Shown: positions 26,002-35,394 of the stretch, piece after piece | Numbering within the stretch: the first letter of the stretch is position 1 | Layout of the letters: the number at the start of each line of letters is the position of its first letter | Assembly: GCA_029780695.1 (NCBI GenBank) | Contig: JAKOYD010000165.1 | Location: forward strand, 1 to 35,554 | Length of the DNA: 35,554 nucleotides | Source of the DNA: Pseudomonadota bacterium | GTDB lineage: Bacteria > Pseudomonadota > Gammaproteobacteria > Burkholderiales > Burkholderiaceae_C | Direction of reading: 5' to 3' | Position numbers and translations under genes: made by a program | Notes under the pieces: generated by a model | Told to the model about the DNA's origin: nothing | What the model saw: only the letters and a program-made list of their open reading frames with translations | The model's database searches: none

Positions 26002-28860
26002 TCACGCCACGTGGCGCGTCTCGCCCGCGCCGTGCAGGTTGCTGATGCAGCGGCCGCAGATCGTCGGATGTTCCGCGTTCTGGCCAATGTCGTCGGTGTA
26101 GTGCCAGCAGCGCTCGCATTTCACGTCTTTCGAGGCCCTGGCGCTGACGGATAGGGCGTCAGCCGCTGTCAATTCGATAGCAGAAGTGATGAAGACGAAC
26201 TTCATGTCATCCCCCAGGCTGGCCAGCAGCGCATGGTCGGCCGGTGGCGCGGTGAGCACCACGTTGGACTGCAGCGACGAGCCGACTTCGCCTTTTTCGC
26301 GCAAAGCCTCGATGTCCTTGTTGACGACGTCGCGGATTTCGCGGATGCGTTCCCACTTCTGCAGCAGCGCGGCGTCGGGTGGGTCAAAGGCCGAGAACTC
26401 CTCCAGAAAAATCGAGTCGCTCTTGCCCACCAGCTTCCACGCCTCTTCGGCCGTGAAACTGAGGAACGGCGCCATCCAGCGCAGCAGCGCTTGCGTCAGT
26501 TGCCACAACGCCGTCTGCGCGCTGCGGCGCGCCAGCGAACGGGGCGCCGTGGTGTACAGCCGATCCTTCAGCACGTCCAGGTAGAAGCCGCCCAGGTCCT
26601 CCGAGCAGAACAGCTGCAGCTTGGCGACCACGGGGTGGAACTCGTACACCTCGTAATGCGCCAGCACCTCCGCCTGGAACTCGGCCGCGCGCGACAGCAT
26701 CCAGCGGTCGATCTCCAGCAGATCGCCGTTGGCCACGGCGTCTTTCGCCGGGTCGAAATCGCTGGTGTTGGCCAGCAGAAAGCGCAGCGTGTTGCGGATG
26801 CGGCGGTAGGCGTCGATGACGCGCGCCATGATCTTGTCGTCGCCCGCTATGTCGCCCGAATAGTCGCTGGCGGCCACCCACAGGCGCAAAATCTCCGCGC
26901 CCCATTTCTTGTTGGCTTCCTGCAGGTCGATGCCGTTGCCCAGCGACTTGCTCATCTTGCGGCCCTGCGCATCCACCGTGAAGCCGTGCGTCAGCAGGCT
27001 GCGGTAGGGCGCGCGGCCGCGGATGGCGCTTGCCAGCAAGAGCGAGCTGTGAAACCAGCCGCGGTGCTGGTCGTGGCCTTCCAGGTACATGTCGGCCTCG
27101 GGCCCCGGAGCGCCCGTGCGCGGATCAATGTCCGTGTGGTGCTCATTCGGGTGTGTGCCGCACAGCACGTGCTCGAAGGTGGAGCCAGAGTCGAACCACA
27201 CTTCCAGGATATCGTTGAACTTGCGGTAGTGGCGCGCGTCTTCGTCGCCCAGGATTTCTTCCGCCGTCACGCGGCTCCAGGCCTCGATGCCGCCGCGCTC
27301 GATGATGTCGGCCGCCTGGTCCAGGATTTCCATGGTGCGCGGGTGCAGCTCGTCCGTTTCCTTGTGCAAAAAGAAGGCAATCGGCACGCCCCAGGCGCGC
27401 TGGCGGCTGATGACCCAGTCGGGCCGCCCGGCGATCATGTCGCGCAGGCGCGCCTTGCCGCTGGGCGGGTAAAACGCGGTGTCTTCAATCGCGCGCAGCG
27501 CCGTGGTGCGCAGGGTTTCGGGCGCCTTGTCCTTGGTGAACACGCCAACGCCCTCGTCCATGCGTACGAACCATTGCGACGCGGCGCGGTAGATGACCGG
27601 CGACTTGTGGCGCCAGCAGTGCGGGTAGCTGTGCGTGAGGGTGCTGGTGGCCAGCAGCCGGCCCGCGTCATCCAGCGTCTTGATGATGACGGGCACGGCC
27701 TTCCAAATGTCCAGCCCGCCAAACAGCGGAAAGTCGGCCGCGTAGCTGCCTTTGCCCTGCACCGGGTTCAGGATGTCGGCATGCGCCAGGCCGTGCGCCA
27801 CGCAGGAGTTGAAGTCTTCGATACCGTAGGCGGGCGACGAATGCACGATACCCGTGCCGTCGGTGTCGGTGGCGTAGTCGGCCAGGTAGACGGGTGACAG
27901 GCGCTGGTAGCCCTTGTCGACGTCGTACAGCGGGTGCTTGAAGTTGAGGCCGCCCAGCTTGTCGCCCATCGCCGTGGCGACGATGGTGCCTTCGATGCCA
28001 TAGCGCTTCAGCGCGTCTTCGACCCGCGCCTTGGCCAGCACCAGCAGGCCCTTGGGCGTGTCGACCAGGGCATGCTCGATGTGCGGGCCGACGTTGAGCG
28101 CCTGGTTGGCGGGGATGGTCCAGGCGGTGGTGGTCCAGATGACGATGAAGGCGGGCTTGTCCAGCTTCGGCAGGCCAAAGGCGGCGGCCAGCTTGTCGGG
28201 CTCGGCGGCCTCGAACGCGACGTCGATGGTGTTGCTCTTCTTGTCCTGGTATTCGATCTCGGCCTCGGCCAGCGCCGATCCGCAGTCGAAGCACCAGTAC
28301 ACGGGCTTGAGGCCTCGGTACACAAATCCGCGCTCAATCAGCCGCTTGAACAGCCGAAGTTCACCCGCCTCGTTGGCGAAGTTCATCGTCTTGTAGGGGT
28401 TGTCCCATTCACCCAGCACGCCCAGGCGCTTGAAGTCCTGCATCTGCAGGCCGATCTGCTCGGTGGCGTAGGCGCGGCCCTTGGCCTGCATCTCGTCGCG
28501 GCTCAGATTGCGGCCGTGCAGCTTTTCGATCTGGTTTTCAATCGGCAGGCCGTGGCAGTCCCAGCCGGGCACGTAGTGCGCGTCCAAGCCCTTCAATTGC
28601 CGCGTCTTGACGATCATGTCCTTCAGGATCTTGTTGACCGCGTGACCGGCGTGCAACTGGCCGTTGGCATAGGGCGGGCCGTCGTGCAGGATGAACTTTT
28701 CGCGCCCGGCGCGGGCGGCGCGCAGGCGCTTGTACAGGCCCGTGTCGTCCCATTCCTTGATCCAGCCCGGCTCGCGCTTGGGCAGGTCGCCGCGCATGGG
28801 GAAGGGCGTGTCGGGCAGGTTCAGGGTCTTGCGGTAGTCGGTCTTGTTGTCTGTGCTCAT
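26002..28860 (-). CDS. ileS: isoleucyl-tRNA synthetase
   Basis: Class I synthetase that charges tRNA-Ile and edits valine, 952 aa. ATG 28860 ([24 protein letters not shown]) is chosen over an upstream GTG at 28875. Motifs: HAGH of the HIGH signature (70-73), [19 protein letters not shown] (from Lys635), and a C-terminal zinc finger CERCWHY...CGRC. The editing domain lies between. It is the middle gene of ribF-ileS-lspA. A 17-nt AT-rich repeat tail (26165-26181) is read in frame in the C-terminal region, encoding [10 protein letters not shown] just before the zinc finger. Confidence 0.98.
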   Translation of the reverse strand: MSTDNKTDYRKTLNLPDTPFPMRGDLPKREPGWIKEWDDTGLYKRLRAARAGREKFILHDGPPYANGQLHAGHAVNKILKDMIVKTRQLKGLDAHYVPGWDCHGLPIENQIEKLHGRNLSRDEMQAKGRAYATEQIGLQMQDFKRLGVLGEWDNPYKTMNFANEAGELRLFKRLIERGFVYRGLKPVYWCFDCGSALAEAEIEYQDKKSNTIDVAFEAAEPDKLAAAFGLPKLDKPAFIVIWTTTAWTIPANQALNVGPHIEHALVDTPKGLLVLAKARVEDALKRYGIEGTIVATAMGDKLGGLNFKHPLYDVDKGYQRLSPVYLADYATDTDGTGIVHSSPAYGIEDFNSCVAHGLAHADILNPVQGKGSYAADFPLFGGLDIWKAVPVIIKTLDDAGRLLATSTLTHSYPHCWRHKSPVIYRAASQWFVRMDEGVGVFTKDKAPETLRTTALRAIEDTAFYPPSGKARLRDMIAGRPDWVISRQRAWGVPIAFFLHKETDELHPRTMEILDQAADIIERGGIEAWSRVTAEEILGDEDARHYRKFNDILEVWFDSGSTFEHVLCGTHPNEHHTDIDPRTGAPGPEADMYLEGHDQHRGWFHSSLLLASAIRGRAPYRSLLTHGFTVDAQGRKMSKSLGNGIDLQEANKKWGAEILRLWVAASDYSGDIAGDDKIMARVIDAYRRIRNTLRFLLANTSDFDPAKDAVANGDLLEIDRWMLSRAAEFQAEVLAHYEVYEFHPVVAKLQLFCSEDLGGFYLDVLKDRLYTTAPRSLARRSAQTALWQLTQALLRWMAPFLSFTAEEAWKLVGKSDSIFLEEFSAFDPPDAALLQKWERIREIRDVVNKDIEALREKGEVGSSLQSNVVLTAPPADHALLASLGDDMKFVFITSAIELTAADALSVSARASKDVKCERCWHYTDDIGQNAEHPTICGRCISNLHGAGETRHVA
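26165..26181 (-). repeat. solo repeat tail inside ileS
   Basis: On the minus strand it reads GCTATCGAATTGACAGC, with arms GCTaTC/GAcAGC. It has the same 17-nt length and end bases as the tail of the dispersed repeat. Confidence 0.5.
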
Positions 28861-28886
28861 GGCGCGAAGGCTCACCAGAAATTTGA

Positions 28887-28943
28887 ATCAAACCGGCCGC
28901 TGGCGCAAGCAGGACAAGCGCGAGCAGCTATGAAAAACGGAGT
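28887..28943 (+). repeat. dispersed palindromic repeat, copy R4
   Basis: Flank AAACCGGCC, then CTGGCGCAAG...CAAGCGC with one arm altered at the AA/TT step, then the tail GCTATGAAAAACGGAGT (28927-28943). It lies between ribF and ileS. Confidence 0.8.
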
Positions 28944-28986
28944 GGGGCGCTGGTGCGGACAAGCCTTGGGGCGTGCCGCCGCCCCG

Positions 28987-30018
28987 TCAAATTCGCGCCG
29001 CGGGCTGGGCGCGCGCGGCCAGCCAGGCGCGCGCGTCGGCGCAGTCGCGCGCGATGCCTTCGGTCAGCGCCGCCAGGCTGTGATAGCGCAATTCGTCGTG
29101 CAGTTTGTGCAGCAGATCCACACGGATGATTTTACCGTAGGCCCCTTCGGCGCCCAGGTGCGCCGGCCAGTCGAGCACGTGGGTCTCCAGCAGCACGCGG
29201 CCGCCGTTGACATCATGAGGGTCCAGCGACGGCCGCACGCCCAGGTTGGCCACGCCCGGCAGCGGTCGGTTGGTCAGCCCATGCACCTCGACCACGAAGA
29301 TGCCGCTGGCGGCGGGCTTCCAGGCATGGGCGCGGCGCGAAAAGCGCAGGTTGAGCGTGCGAAAGCCGTCCGCCTTGCCCGGTGTGCTTTCGGCCAGCGC
29401 GCGGCCCAGCTTGCGCCCGTGCACCACGTGGCCGCTGATCGAATACGGCCGCCCGAGCAGCGCCGCCGCATCGCGCATGCGCCCTTCGGCCAGCGCGGCC
29501 CGCACGGCGGTGGACGACACGCGCAGCCCGTGCACTTCGTACGACTGCATGCGCGCCACGTCAAAGCCCTGCGCCACGCCGGCGGCGTCCAGCATGGCGT
29601 AGTCGCCCGCGCGCTGGGCGCCAAAGCGGAAGTCGTCGCCCACCAGCACATAGCGCACGCCCAGCCCCTTGACCAGCACGTCGTCGATGAAGGCCTGCGG
29701 CGGCTGGCTGGCCAGCGCGGCGTTGAAGGGCAGCACCACGGCCTGGTCGACCCCGCAGCGCGCCAGCTCGCCCAACTTGTCGCGCAGGGTGACGATGCGC
29801 GCCGGCGCCAGGTCGGGCTTGTTTAAAACGGCGGCAAAGTAGTCGCGCGGGTGCGGCTCGAAGGTCATCACGCAACTGGGCACGCCGCGGTGCGCGGCTT
29901 CGCTGCGCAGCAGCGCCAGCATGGCCTGGTGGCCGCGGTGCACGCCGTCGAAGTTGCCGATGGTCAGGGCGCAGCCGGGGGCGATGCCAGGGTGGCGCAG
30001 GCCGCGAAAGATCTTCAT
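28987..30018 (-). CDS. ribF: bifunctional riboflavin kinase / FAD synthetase RibF
   Basis: It phosphorylates riboflavin to FMN and adenylates FMN to FAD, in the cytoplasm; 343 aa. The N-terminal nucleotidyltransferase domain has IGNFDGVHRGH (near residue 20), TFEPHPRDYF and VGDDFRFGAQRAGD. SSTAVR precedes the C-terminal riboflavin kinase domain with GHVVHGRKLGRALAESTPG, where family members have PTAN in place of the STPG segment, and PGVANLGVRPS. ATG 30018 (MKIFRGLRHP) is preferred to a TTG at 30033. It is first in ribF-ileS-lspA. The repeat copy R4 lies in the 126-nt gap before ileS. Confidence 0.95.
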   Translation of the reverse strand: MKIFRGLRHPGIAPGCALTIGNFDGVHRGHQAMLALLRSEAAHRGVPSCVMTFEPHPRDYFAAVLNKPDLAPARIVTLRDKLGELARCGVDQAVVLPFNAALASQPPQAFIDDVLVKGLGVRYVLVGDDFRFGAQRAGDYAMLDAAGVAQGFDVARMQSYEVHGLRVSSTAVRAALAEGRMRDAAALLGRPYSISGHVVHGRKLGRALAESTPGKADGFRTLNLRFSRRAHAWKPAASGIFVVEVHGLTNRPLPGVANLGVRPSLDPHDVNGGRVLLETHVLDWPAHLGAEGAYGKIIRVDLLHKLHDELRYHSLAALTEGIARDCADARAWLAARAQPAARI

Positions 30019-30031
30019 GCGTCGCTCGGTC

Positions 30032-30078
30032 AATATGGTTTTGATAGCGCGTTGCGCAAGCCAGTCAAGCGCCAGGAC
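30032..30078 (-). repeat. dispersed palindromic repeat, copy R5 (reverse orientation)
   Basis: Read on the minus strand: CTGGCGCTTG, spacer, CTTGCGC (arm altered at the AA/TT step), then the tail GCTATCAAAACCATATT (30048 to 30032). It sits in the divergent ribF/HNH gap and partly covers the ribF leader. Confidence 0.75.
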
Positions 30079-30197
30079 GCGGAAATGTCATGAAAACCGA
30101 GTATATTGGGCTTGCGCGTCTCCTTGGCAAGGGCGCGGAGCGGCCGCACTGGCAATGCCGGCCACACACGATGGTTTCCGGTCAAAGGGGGCGTTTT

Positions 30198-30755
30198 GTG
30201 AAGGTGCTCAAGCTGTCGGCACAGGGCTTGCCGCAATCGTGGATCACGCTGGAGCAGGCGGTGATCCACTACGCAGCCGAGGAAGTGCGCTGGGAAGTGG
30301 GCCAGCAGGTGGCCGTGTTCCGCGGCGGCCACAACGCCATCACCGGCGAGCAGTCGGTCATCACCATCAACAGCATCATCGGCACGCGCGGGGTGCCGGG
30401 CATCAACCCGTTCGACCTGCGCCCCAGCCTCACCAACAGCAAGCTGTTCGCCCGCGACCGCAACGTGTGTGCCTACTGCGGCGATCATTTCCACGAAACC
30501 GACCTCACGCGCGAGCACATCATCCCGCAGGCGCAAAACGGCCGCGACACCTGGATGAACGTGGTCACCGCCTGCCGCAGCTGCAACCACCGCAAGAGCA
30601 ACCGCACGCCCGAACAGGCGCGCATGCCGCTGCTGTACACGCCCTACGTGCCCAGCCTGTGGGAAGACTTCATCCTGCGCAACCGCCGCATCCTGGCCGA
30701 TCAGATGGAGTTTCTGATGGCGCATTTGCCCAAGACGTCGCGCCTGCACGGATAA
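30198..30755 (+). CDS. HNH endonuclease family protein
   Basis: 185 aa with a complete HNH/zinc module: CAYC (91-94), LTREHIIPQAQNG with the catalytic-type His, and CRSCNH (126-131) followed by RKSNRTPEQA. The N-terminal part (MKVLKLSAQGLPQSWITLEQAVIHYAAEEVRWEVG) resembles homologues I recall from Comamonadaceae. GTG 30198 with AGGGGGC upstream is preferred; ATG 30090 would add 36 residues (MKTEYIGLARLLG). The role is unknown. There is no phage or restriction gene around, and it looks like a fixed chromosomal gene. It converges with the LuxR-type gene, 6 nt between the stops. Confidence 0.85.
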   Translation: MKVLKLSAQGLPQSWITLEQAVIHYAAEEVRWEVGQQVAVFRGGHNAITGEQSVITINSIIGTRGVPGINPFDLRPSLTNSKLFARDRNVCAYCGDHFHETDLTREHIIPQAQNGRDTWMNVVTACRSCNHRKSNRTPEQARMPLLYTPYVPSLWEDFILRNRRILADQMEFLMAHLPKTSRLHG

Positions 30756-30761
30756 CGGCGC

Positions 30762-31946
30762 TCAGCACAGCGCCAACCCGTCGTTCACCACCGCCCGCTG
30801 CAGCACGGCGTTGACCATGTCCTGGCGCGATGCAAAGCCGTGGCGGCGGATCATCTCTTTTGAATAGCTTTTGAGCGTGTGCAGCGACACGCCCAGGCGT
30901 TCGGCCAACACGTGCGGGTGCGGGTGCCGCACGGAAGTGATGAGCAGGCGCCGCTCCTGCGGCGACAGCTTCCAGCGCGACAATCGCCGCGCCAGCGTGA
31001 TGTCGGCCGGCTCCAGATGGCGCAGATGCACCACAGCCGTTGCGTCGGCGCCGCCAGCGGTCTCACCCATCCATTCGACGCGAAATTCATAGTCGCCCGC
31101 CTGACCGCGCAGACGGCGCGGCGCGAACCGCGGCGCAGGGGCGCGGTGCCGCGCCGCGTGCAGCGCGATCAGCACGTCGTCCAACACCGGCGCAGGCAGT
31201 GCGTCCACGTTGGGCGCCAGCCACGCGCTCGCGCCCGGCAAGGGCGCGGCGCAGCGGTACAACATCTCGCGCGCGCCGTCGCCCATGCCCATGAAGCGGC
31301 CGTTGCCGTCCAGCACCAGGCTTGCCTGTCGCACGCTCAAGCGCGTGACCGGTTCATCGTCCAACAACGCCCCCGCATGGCGTTGTGCCAGCGGCTGCAG
31401 CACATCGCGCGCGCGTCGCAGCAGCCGTTGCTCGGCTTCGCTGAAGGGGCCGTGCGCCGCGCCGCGGTGCAGATACAGCAGACCGTGGGCCTGGCCCGTG
31501 GCGTCCAGCAGGGGCGCCGTCATGCTCCAGCGCGTCCCCAGGGGCTGCAGGATGTGGCGGTACAGCGGGTTGTCCTCGTACCCCGGCGCCAGGCACAGCA
31601 CGCGGCGCGATTCTCCGTCCGAGCGCACCATCATCTCGGTCGAATGCGTCGCCTGCGCGGTCTGGCGTGCCGCGCACAGCCAGCCCATCACTGCGGGGGA
31701 AAAGCGTTCGGCGTAAATCGCACCCGAACTCAGCGTGCGCGGCTCCAGCGGGGTGAAAGTGCCGTAATCCGCGCGCAAGCCCCGTCGCAGCGTGTACAGG
31801 ACAGTGGGCGTCAGCACATCGACCGGATAGGGCAGCGTGGCCAGCAACTGCAAGTGCGCCAGCCACGCCGAAGGTCGCAGCAGGGTGCCTTCATCTTGAT
31901 CGGCCCCCTGAACGCGCCCGCCTGTGGCGCCCGACGCTCGATGCAT
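30762..31946 (-). CDS. LuxR-type transcriptional regulator
   Basis: 394 aa. The C-terminal 60 residues (LSPQERRLLITSVRHPHPHVLAERLGVSLHTLKSYSKEMIRRHGFASRQDMV) form a LuxR/NarL-type helix-turn-helix. The N-terminal part has a GAF-like look (about 90-190) but I cannot name its ligand. There is no receiver domain with a phosphoacceptor Asp and no membrane segment. ATG 31946 is supported by AAAGGAG 7 nt upstream. It has a good promoter and is divergent from the IPTL-CTERM gene, so it may control that gene; this is inference. Confidence 0.85.
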   Translation of the reverse strand: MHRASGATGGRVQGADQDEGTLLRPSAWLAHLQLLATLPYPVDVLTPTVLYTLRRGLRADYGTFTPLEPRTLSSGAIYAERFSPAVMGWLCAARQTAQATHSTEMMVRSDGESRRVLCLAPGYEDNPLYRHILQPLGTRWSMTAPLLDATGQAHGLLYLHRGAAHGPFSEAEQRLLRRARDVLQPLAQRHAGALLDDEPVTRLSVRQASLVLDGNGRFMGMGDGAREMLYRCAAPLPGASAWLAPNVDALPAPVLDDVLIALHAARHRAPAPRFAPRRLRGQAGDYEFRVEWMGETAGGADATAVVHLRHLEPADITLARRLSRWKLSPQERRLLITSVRHPHPHVLAERLGVSLHTLKSYSKEMIRRHGFASRQDMVNAVLQRAVVNDGLALC

Positions 31947-32021
31947 AGCCCACTCCTTTCGGTCAACCGACCTGATCCATCCCCTTCATGCGCGTATATG
32001 GTACGACTTATGGTGATACCA

Positions 32022-32049
32022 ATAATAAAACCATCCGTAAGCATGGCAA
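32022..32049 (-). promoter_or_regulatory. promoter of the LuxR-type gene
   Basis: On the minus strand, TTGCCA (32049 to 32044) and TATTAT (32027 to 32022) are separated by 16 nt; each matches consensus at 5 of 6. The leader to the ATG is about 68 nt. Confidence 0.6.
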
Positions 32050-32144
32050 ATTGATCTGCCGCAGGCGGTACGCGGGCGCTCCTACCCCTGATGTGGCAAA
32101 AAAGCGCTAAACCCCCCTCCTGGGCGGGGTATCGGAATGCGCAT

Positions 32145-32166
32145 GGTATGGCCATGATCGGTATGG
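32145..32166 (+). other. direct GGTATGG repeats upstream of the IPTL-CTERM gene
   Basis: GGTATGG occurs at 32145-32151 and 32160-32166, 15 nt start to start, in the 296-nt divergent gap (31947-32242). This could be a regulator site. No clear -35/-10 for the plus-strand gene was seen in the gap. Confidence 0.3.
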
Positions 32167-32242
32167 ACTCTCCATGTTGAGCGCGGGCAAGACGCTTCAT
32201 GGAGTCGCTTCAACCATCCTGGTCAGTCGGAGAACGCACGCC

Positions 32243-34534
32243 ATGACAGTACAAATCGCCTCGGGCCGTCGCTTGCACGCCCGCCCCTCCACGCGCTTGG
32301 GTCGCTGGCTGTCGGCGCAGGCGGCCGAAAGCGCCGCGCCGCTCGCGACCGGGTCGCAGACGCTGCGTGCCCTGGTGCTGTCCGCCATGGTGGGCGCGGC
32401 TGGCGCGGCGCTGGCCGGCACACACACGGTGACCACCCCCGGCGCGGGCACATGGCAGGTGCCGGCCGGTGTCACCCAGATCAACATCGTCGCCATTGGC
32501 GGCGGCGGCGGTAACGCCGAAGGGGTGCCGGGCGGCTCGGGGGCCAAGGTCAACACCCTGACCGGCGTCGCCGTGACGGCGGGCGGCACCGTCTCGTACT
32601 TCGTGGGCGGCGGCGGCGCGGGGGTGAGCGGCGGCCAGCACAGGGGCGCTGGCGGCGGCGGCGCGACCGCTGTCGGTTGGTCGGGCAGCGGCTGGGATGT
32701 GATTGCCGCTGGCGGCGGCGGCAGCGGCGGGCACAACACTGGTAACGATGGCAGAGGCGGCGATGGCTGCGCCTATGCGTTTGGCGGCTACGGCACCAAC
32801 GGCGCCAAAGGCCGGCAGCCCAGCTGGCCCGGCGCGGCCGGTCAGGGAGGCAAGGCCAACGGGGTGGGCGGCAGCGGCACGGGACACGGCATGCATGGCG
32901 GTGATAACAATGGGAATGCGGGCGGCACCGGAAACGACGCGGGCAGGGGCGGCGACGGTGGGGGTACCGGCGCCGACGGCAGTGCCTTTTGGGACTACGG
33001 CGGTGACGGTGGTATGGGCTTTACCACCATCACGGACCCACTCCTTAACTTAGTCGGCAGTGGTGGCATGTCCCTCGGCGGCCCCACCAACAACATTCTG
33101 GGCGGTGCCGGCGGCGGCGGCGGCGGCGGTTACTGGGGTGGCGGCGGCGGCGGCGGCAGCGGCGCCGACCCACTCGGCGGCCGCGGCGGTGGCGGCGGCG
33201 GCGCGGCCGGCCTGAGCATCTGGCCTGGCATGTCGCCGGGCGACACCACCAAGGGATCCGCACCGTTCTGCGTGCCGGCCGGCAATGGCGGCAGCAGCAC
33301 AGGCGCCCGGGGCGGTGACGGTTCGCTCACCATCACCTGGCAAGACCCGCAGACGCCCGGCGTGGCCCCGCAACTGTCGGGCTCGGCGCCCCAGGGCACG
33401 GTGGGGCAGCCTTACAGCTTCACGCCCACGCTGGCGCCGGCCAACGTGACGACGCCGGTGAGCTTTGGGCTGACGTACTTCGCCAACAACCCGGGCTACC
33501 CGCTCATCCTGCCGCCGGGGCTGAGCTTCAACACCAGCACGGGCGCGCTGACGGGCACGCCCACGCAGGTTGGCGCTTTCTTTGTCGGCATCGTGGCCAA
33601 CAACAGCGCGGGCAGCGCGATGACGAGCCAGATCATCGTCATCATGCCGCCCGCCGCCACCGCAGGCAGTTGCGGCACGGCCAATGGCACCACCCTGTCG
33701 GCCGCGCCATCGGGCGCCGCCCTGTGCGCCGCCGGCACCGCCTCGGCGGTCACCGGCAGCGGGCCATGGAGCTGGTCTTGCACCGGCACCAATGGCGGCA
33801 GCACGGCCAGTTGCTCGGCATCCGTGGCAGCCACCAACGGCAGCTGCGGCAGTGCGAACGGCGTGGCCACCATGACCCCGCCGGCCAGCAATCTGTGCAG
33901 TGCCGGCACGGCATCGGCCCTCAGCGGCAGCGGGCCCTGGACGTGGAGCTGCGCCGGCAACGGCGGCACCACGGCCACTTGCAATGCGCCGCTGATGGGC
34001 GTGAAGAGCTACACCGCGCCGTCGCCCACCGGCGGCGGCGACATCACCGCCTCGTTCACCGGCGGCGGTGATGCGTGCGGCTACAGCGCCAGCCAGTACG
34101 TCAGCGGCGTGCCCAACGCCAACCCGGCCACGCCGCCCGGCATCAGCTTCCCGATGGGGCTGTTCGCCCTGGTGGCCACCAACTGCAACGTGGGCGAGAC
34201 GCTCAACTTCACCATCACCTACCCATCGGCGGTGCCGGCCGGCGCCAAGTATTACAAGTGGGGGCCTGAGGGGGCGAACGCCACGCCGCACTGGTACGAG
34301 TACCCGGCCACCATCAACGGCAACACCGTCACCTTCAGCCTGACCGATGGCGGCGCGGGCGACGGCGACCGGCGGGCCAACGGCATCGTGGTGGATCCAT
34401 CGGGCGTGGGTGTGCGCGACTTGAACGACAACGTCACGGCCGTGCCCACGCTGGGCGAATGGACGCTGATGGCGCTGGGCCTGCTGCTGGCCGGGCTGGG
34501 CGCTGGCGCGCTGGGGCGGCGCCGGCTGCATTGA
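32243..34534 (+). CDS. glycine-rich IPTL-CTERM surface protein
   Basis: 763 aa, extracellular or surface-bound. ATG 32243 is used (ATG 32174 is an alternative). A long basic N-region precedes the hydrophobic signal (TLRALVLSAMVGAAGAALA, about 43-60). Then comes a glycine-rich domain opening GTWQVPAGVTQINIVAIGGGGG and running to about residue 370, with long Gly tracts. A He_PIG/Ig-like domain is next (about 375-470). Two roughly 50-residue tandem repeats follow (SCG.ANG...LC.AGTAS...GSGPW.WSC), then a choice-of-anchor-U-like domain with VTFSLTDGGAGDGDRRANGIVVDP. The C-terminus VPTLGEWTLMALG, hydrophobic helix, GRRRLH, is an IPTL-CTERM sorting signal, handled by exosortase H in known systems. 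No exosortase gene is in the window. Confidence 0.88.
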   Translation: MTVQIASGRRLHARPSTRLGRWLSAQAAESAAPLATGSQTLRALVLSAMVGAAGAALAGTHTVTTPGAGTWQVPAGVTQINIVAIGGGGGNAEGVPGGSGAKVNTLTGVAVTAGGTVSYFVGGGGAGVSGGQHRGAGGGGATAVGWSGSGWDVIAAGGGGSGGHNTGNDGRGGDGCAYAFGGYGTNGAKGRQPSWPGAAGQGGKANGVGGSGTGHGMHGGDNNGNAGGTGNDAGRGGDGGGTGADGSAFWDYGGDGGMGFTTITDPLLNLVGSGGMSLGGPTNNILGGAGGGGGGGYWGGGGGGGSGADPLGGRGGGGGGAAGLSIWPGMSPGDTTKGSAPFCVPAGNGGSSTGARGGDGSLTITWQDPQTPGVAPQLSGSAPQGTVGQPYSFTPTLAPANVTTPVSFGLTYFANNPGYPLILPPGLSFNTSTGALTGTPTQVGAFFVGIVANNSAGSAMTSQIIVIMPPAATAGSCGTANGTTLSAAPSGAALCAAGTASAVTGSGPWSWSCTGTNGGSTASCSASVAATNGSCGSANGVATMTPPASNLCSAGTASALSGSGPWTWSCAGNGGTTATCNAPLMGVKSYTAPSPTGGGDITASFTGGGDACGYSASQYVSGVPNANPATPPGISFPMGLFALVATNCNVGETLNFTITYPSAVPAGAKYYKWGPEGANATPHWYEYPATINGNTVTFSLTDGGAGDGDRRANGIVVDPSGVGVRDLNDNVTAVPTLGEWTLMALGLLLAGLGAGALGRRRLH

Positions 34535-34539
34535 ACATA

Positions 34540-34593
34540 AAAACAGCCCCTGGCGCTTGTCCAGCAAGCGCAGAGCGCTACAAAAAACAGAGT
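34540..34593 (+). repeat. dispersed palindromic repeat, copy R6
   Basis: GCGCTTG (34553-34559), loop TCCAG, CAAGCGC (34565-34571) is a perfect 7-bp stem. The tail is GCTACAAAAAACAGAGT (34577-34593). It starts just after the IPTL-CTERM stop and could act as a weak terminator. Confidence 0.85.
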
Positions 34594-34735
34594 ATCCTTG
34601 CCGCATGCTCCGATGGGCTGCCCATTGAATCTGGCGGCGGCCAACGGGTGTCGATGAGCGTCAGGGCACCCGCCGCCATCGCACCCGCGTTCAGGTCAAC
34701 CGGCTGCCGATGGCCGCGCCGGGCATACTTGCCCC

Positions 34736-35311
34736 ATGCCCCGCCTCATCTTTTTTTGCGGCCACGCCGGCACCGGCAAGACCACACTGGCCAAGCGCGC
34801 GCTGCCGCTGCTGCACCGCGCCAGCGGCCAGTCGTTCTGCCTGCTTGACAAGGACACGCTGTACGGCGACTACAGCTCGGCCGTGATGGGCGTGCTGACG
34901 GGCGACCCCAATGACCGCGACAGCCCGCCGTATCTGCAACACCTGCGGGATCCAGAATACGCGGGCCTGCTGAAGACGGCGCGCGAGAACCTGGCGCTGG
35001 GCGTGAATTGCATCGTGGTGGGCCCGCTCTCGCGCGAGGTGCGCGCGCACCGCCTGACCGACCGCGCGTGGCTGGGCGTGGGCGATGACGTGGCGGTGCA
35101 CGTGGTGTGGGTGCACCTGAGCGAAGCTGAGGCGCGCCGCCGCATCGCCGCGCGCGGCAACCCCAACGATGCGTGGAAGCTGGCGCACTGGGACGACTAC
35201 CGCACGCGCCTGTTCATGCCGCGCGCCGAGGACTATCCGGAGCTGCGGATGGTCGACAACAGTGGGGAGCCGGGGCCGGTGTTTGATGGGTTGATGGCGG
35301 CGCTGGGTTGA
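34736..35311 (+). CDS. P-loop ATPase/kinase-like protein
   Basis: 191 aa with a Walker A at the extreme N-terminus (GHAGTGKT, residues 9-16). An acidic DKDTLYGDYSS segment at about 38 and an Arg-rich lid-like stretch LSEAEARRRIAARGNPNDAWKL follow. The layout is that of small-molecule kinases (gluconate, shikimate or chloramphenicol kinase-like) and zeta-type proteins rather than large AAA ATPases. The substrate is unknown. The start has no strong ribosome site. It is preceded by about 140 nt in which I see no feature beyond repeat R6. Confidence 0.8.
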   Translation: MPRLIFFCGHAGTGKTTLAKRALPLLHRASGQSFCLLDKDTLYGDYSSAVMGVLTGDPNDRDSPPYLQHLRDPEYAGLLKTARENLALGVNCIVVGPLSREVRAHRLTDRAWLGVGDDVAVHVVWVHLSEAEARRRIAARGNPNDAWKLAHWDDYRTRLFMPRAEDYPELRMVDNSGEPGPVFDGLMAALG

Positions 35312-35353
35312 TCGGCAGGTTGGGCGGTGCGCACTGGGCGCTTCTCGGTCCGT

Positions 35354-35372
35354 CGTCATTCCCGCGCAGGCG
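35354..35372. repeat. half copy of the REP/dRS3-like palindrome
   Basis: CGTCATTCCCGCGCAGGCG is one side and the centre of the palindrome seen at 25962-25989. The expected GGAATGACG arm is missing and is replaced by CACTACTGTCCGGTAAAC. Confidence 0.6.
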
Positions 35373-35394
35373 CACTACTGTCCGGTAAACATTT

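Noticed and set aside
30857..30873. AT-rich tract GCTATTCAAAAGAGATG (minus) in the LuxR-type gene as a repeat tail
   Set aside because: It codes the conserved KSYSKE recognition-helix region and lacks the AGC/AGT end.
32480..33330. Repetitive GGC-rich DNA as a microsatellite or CRISPR-like array
   Set aside because: It is in-frame glycine-rich coding sequence without regular repeat and spacer units.
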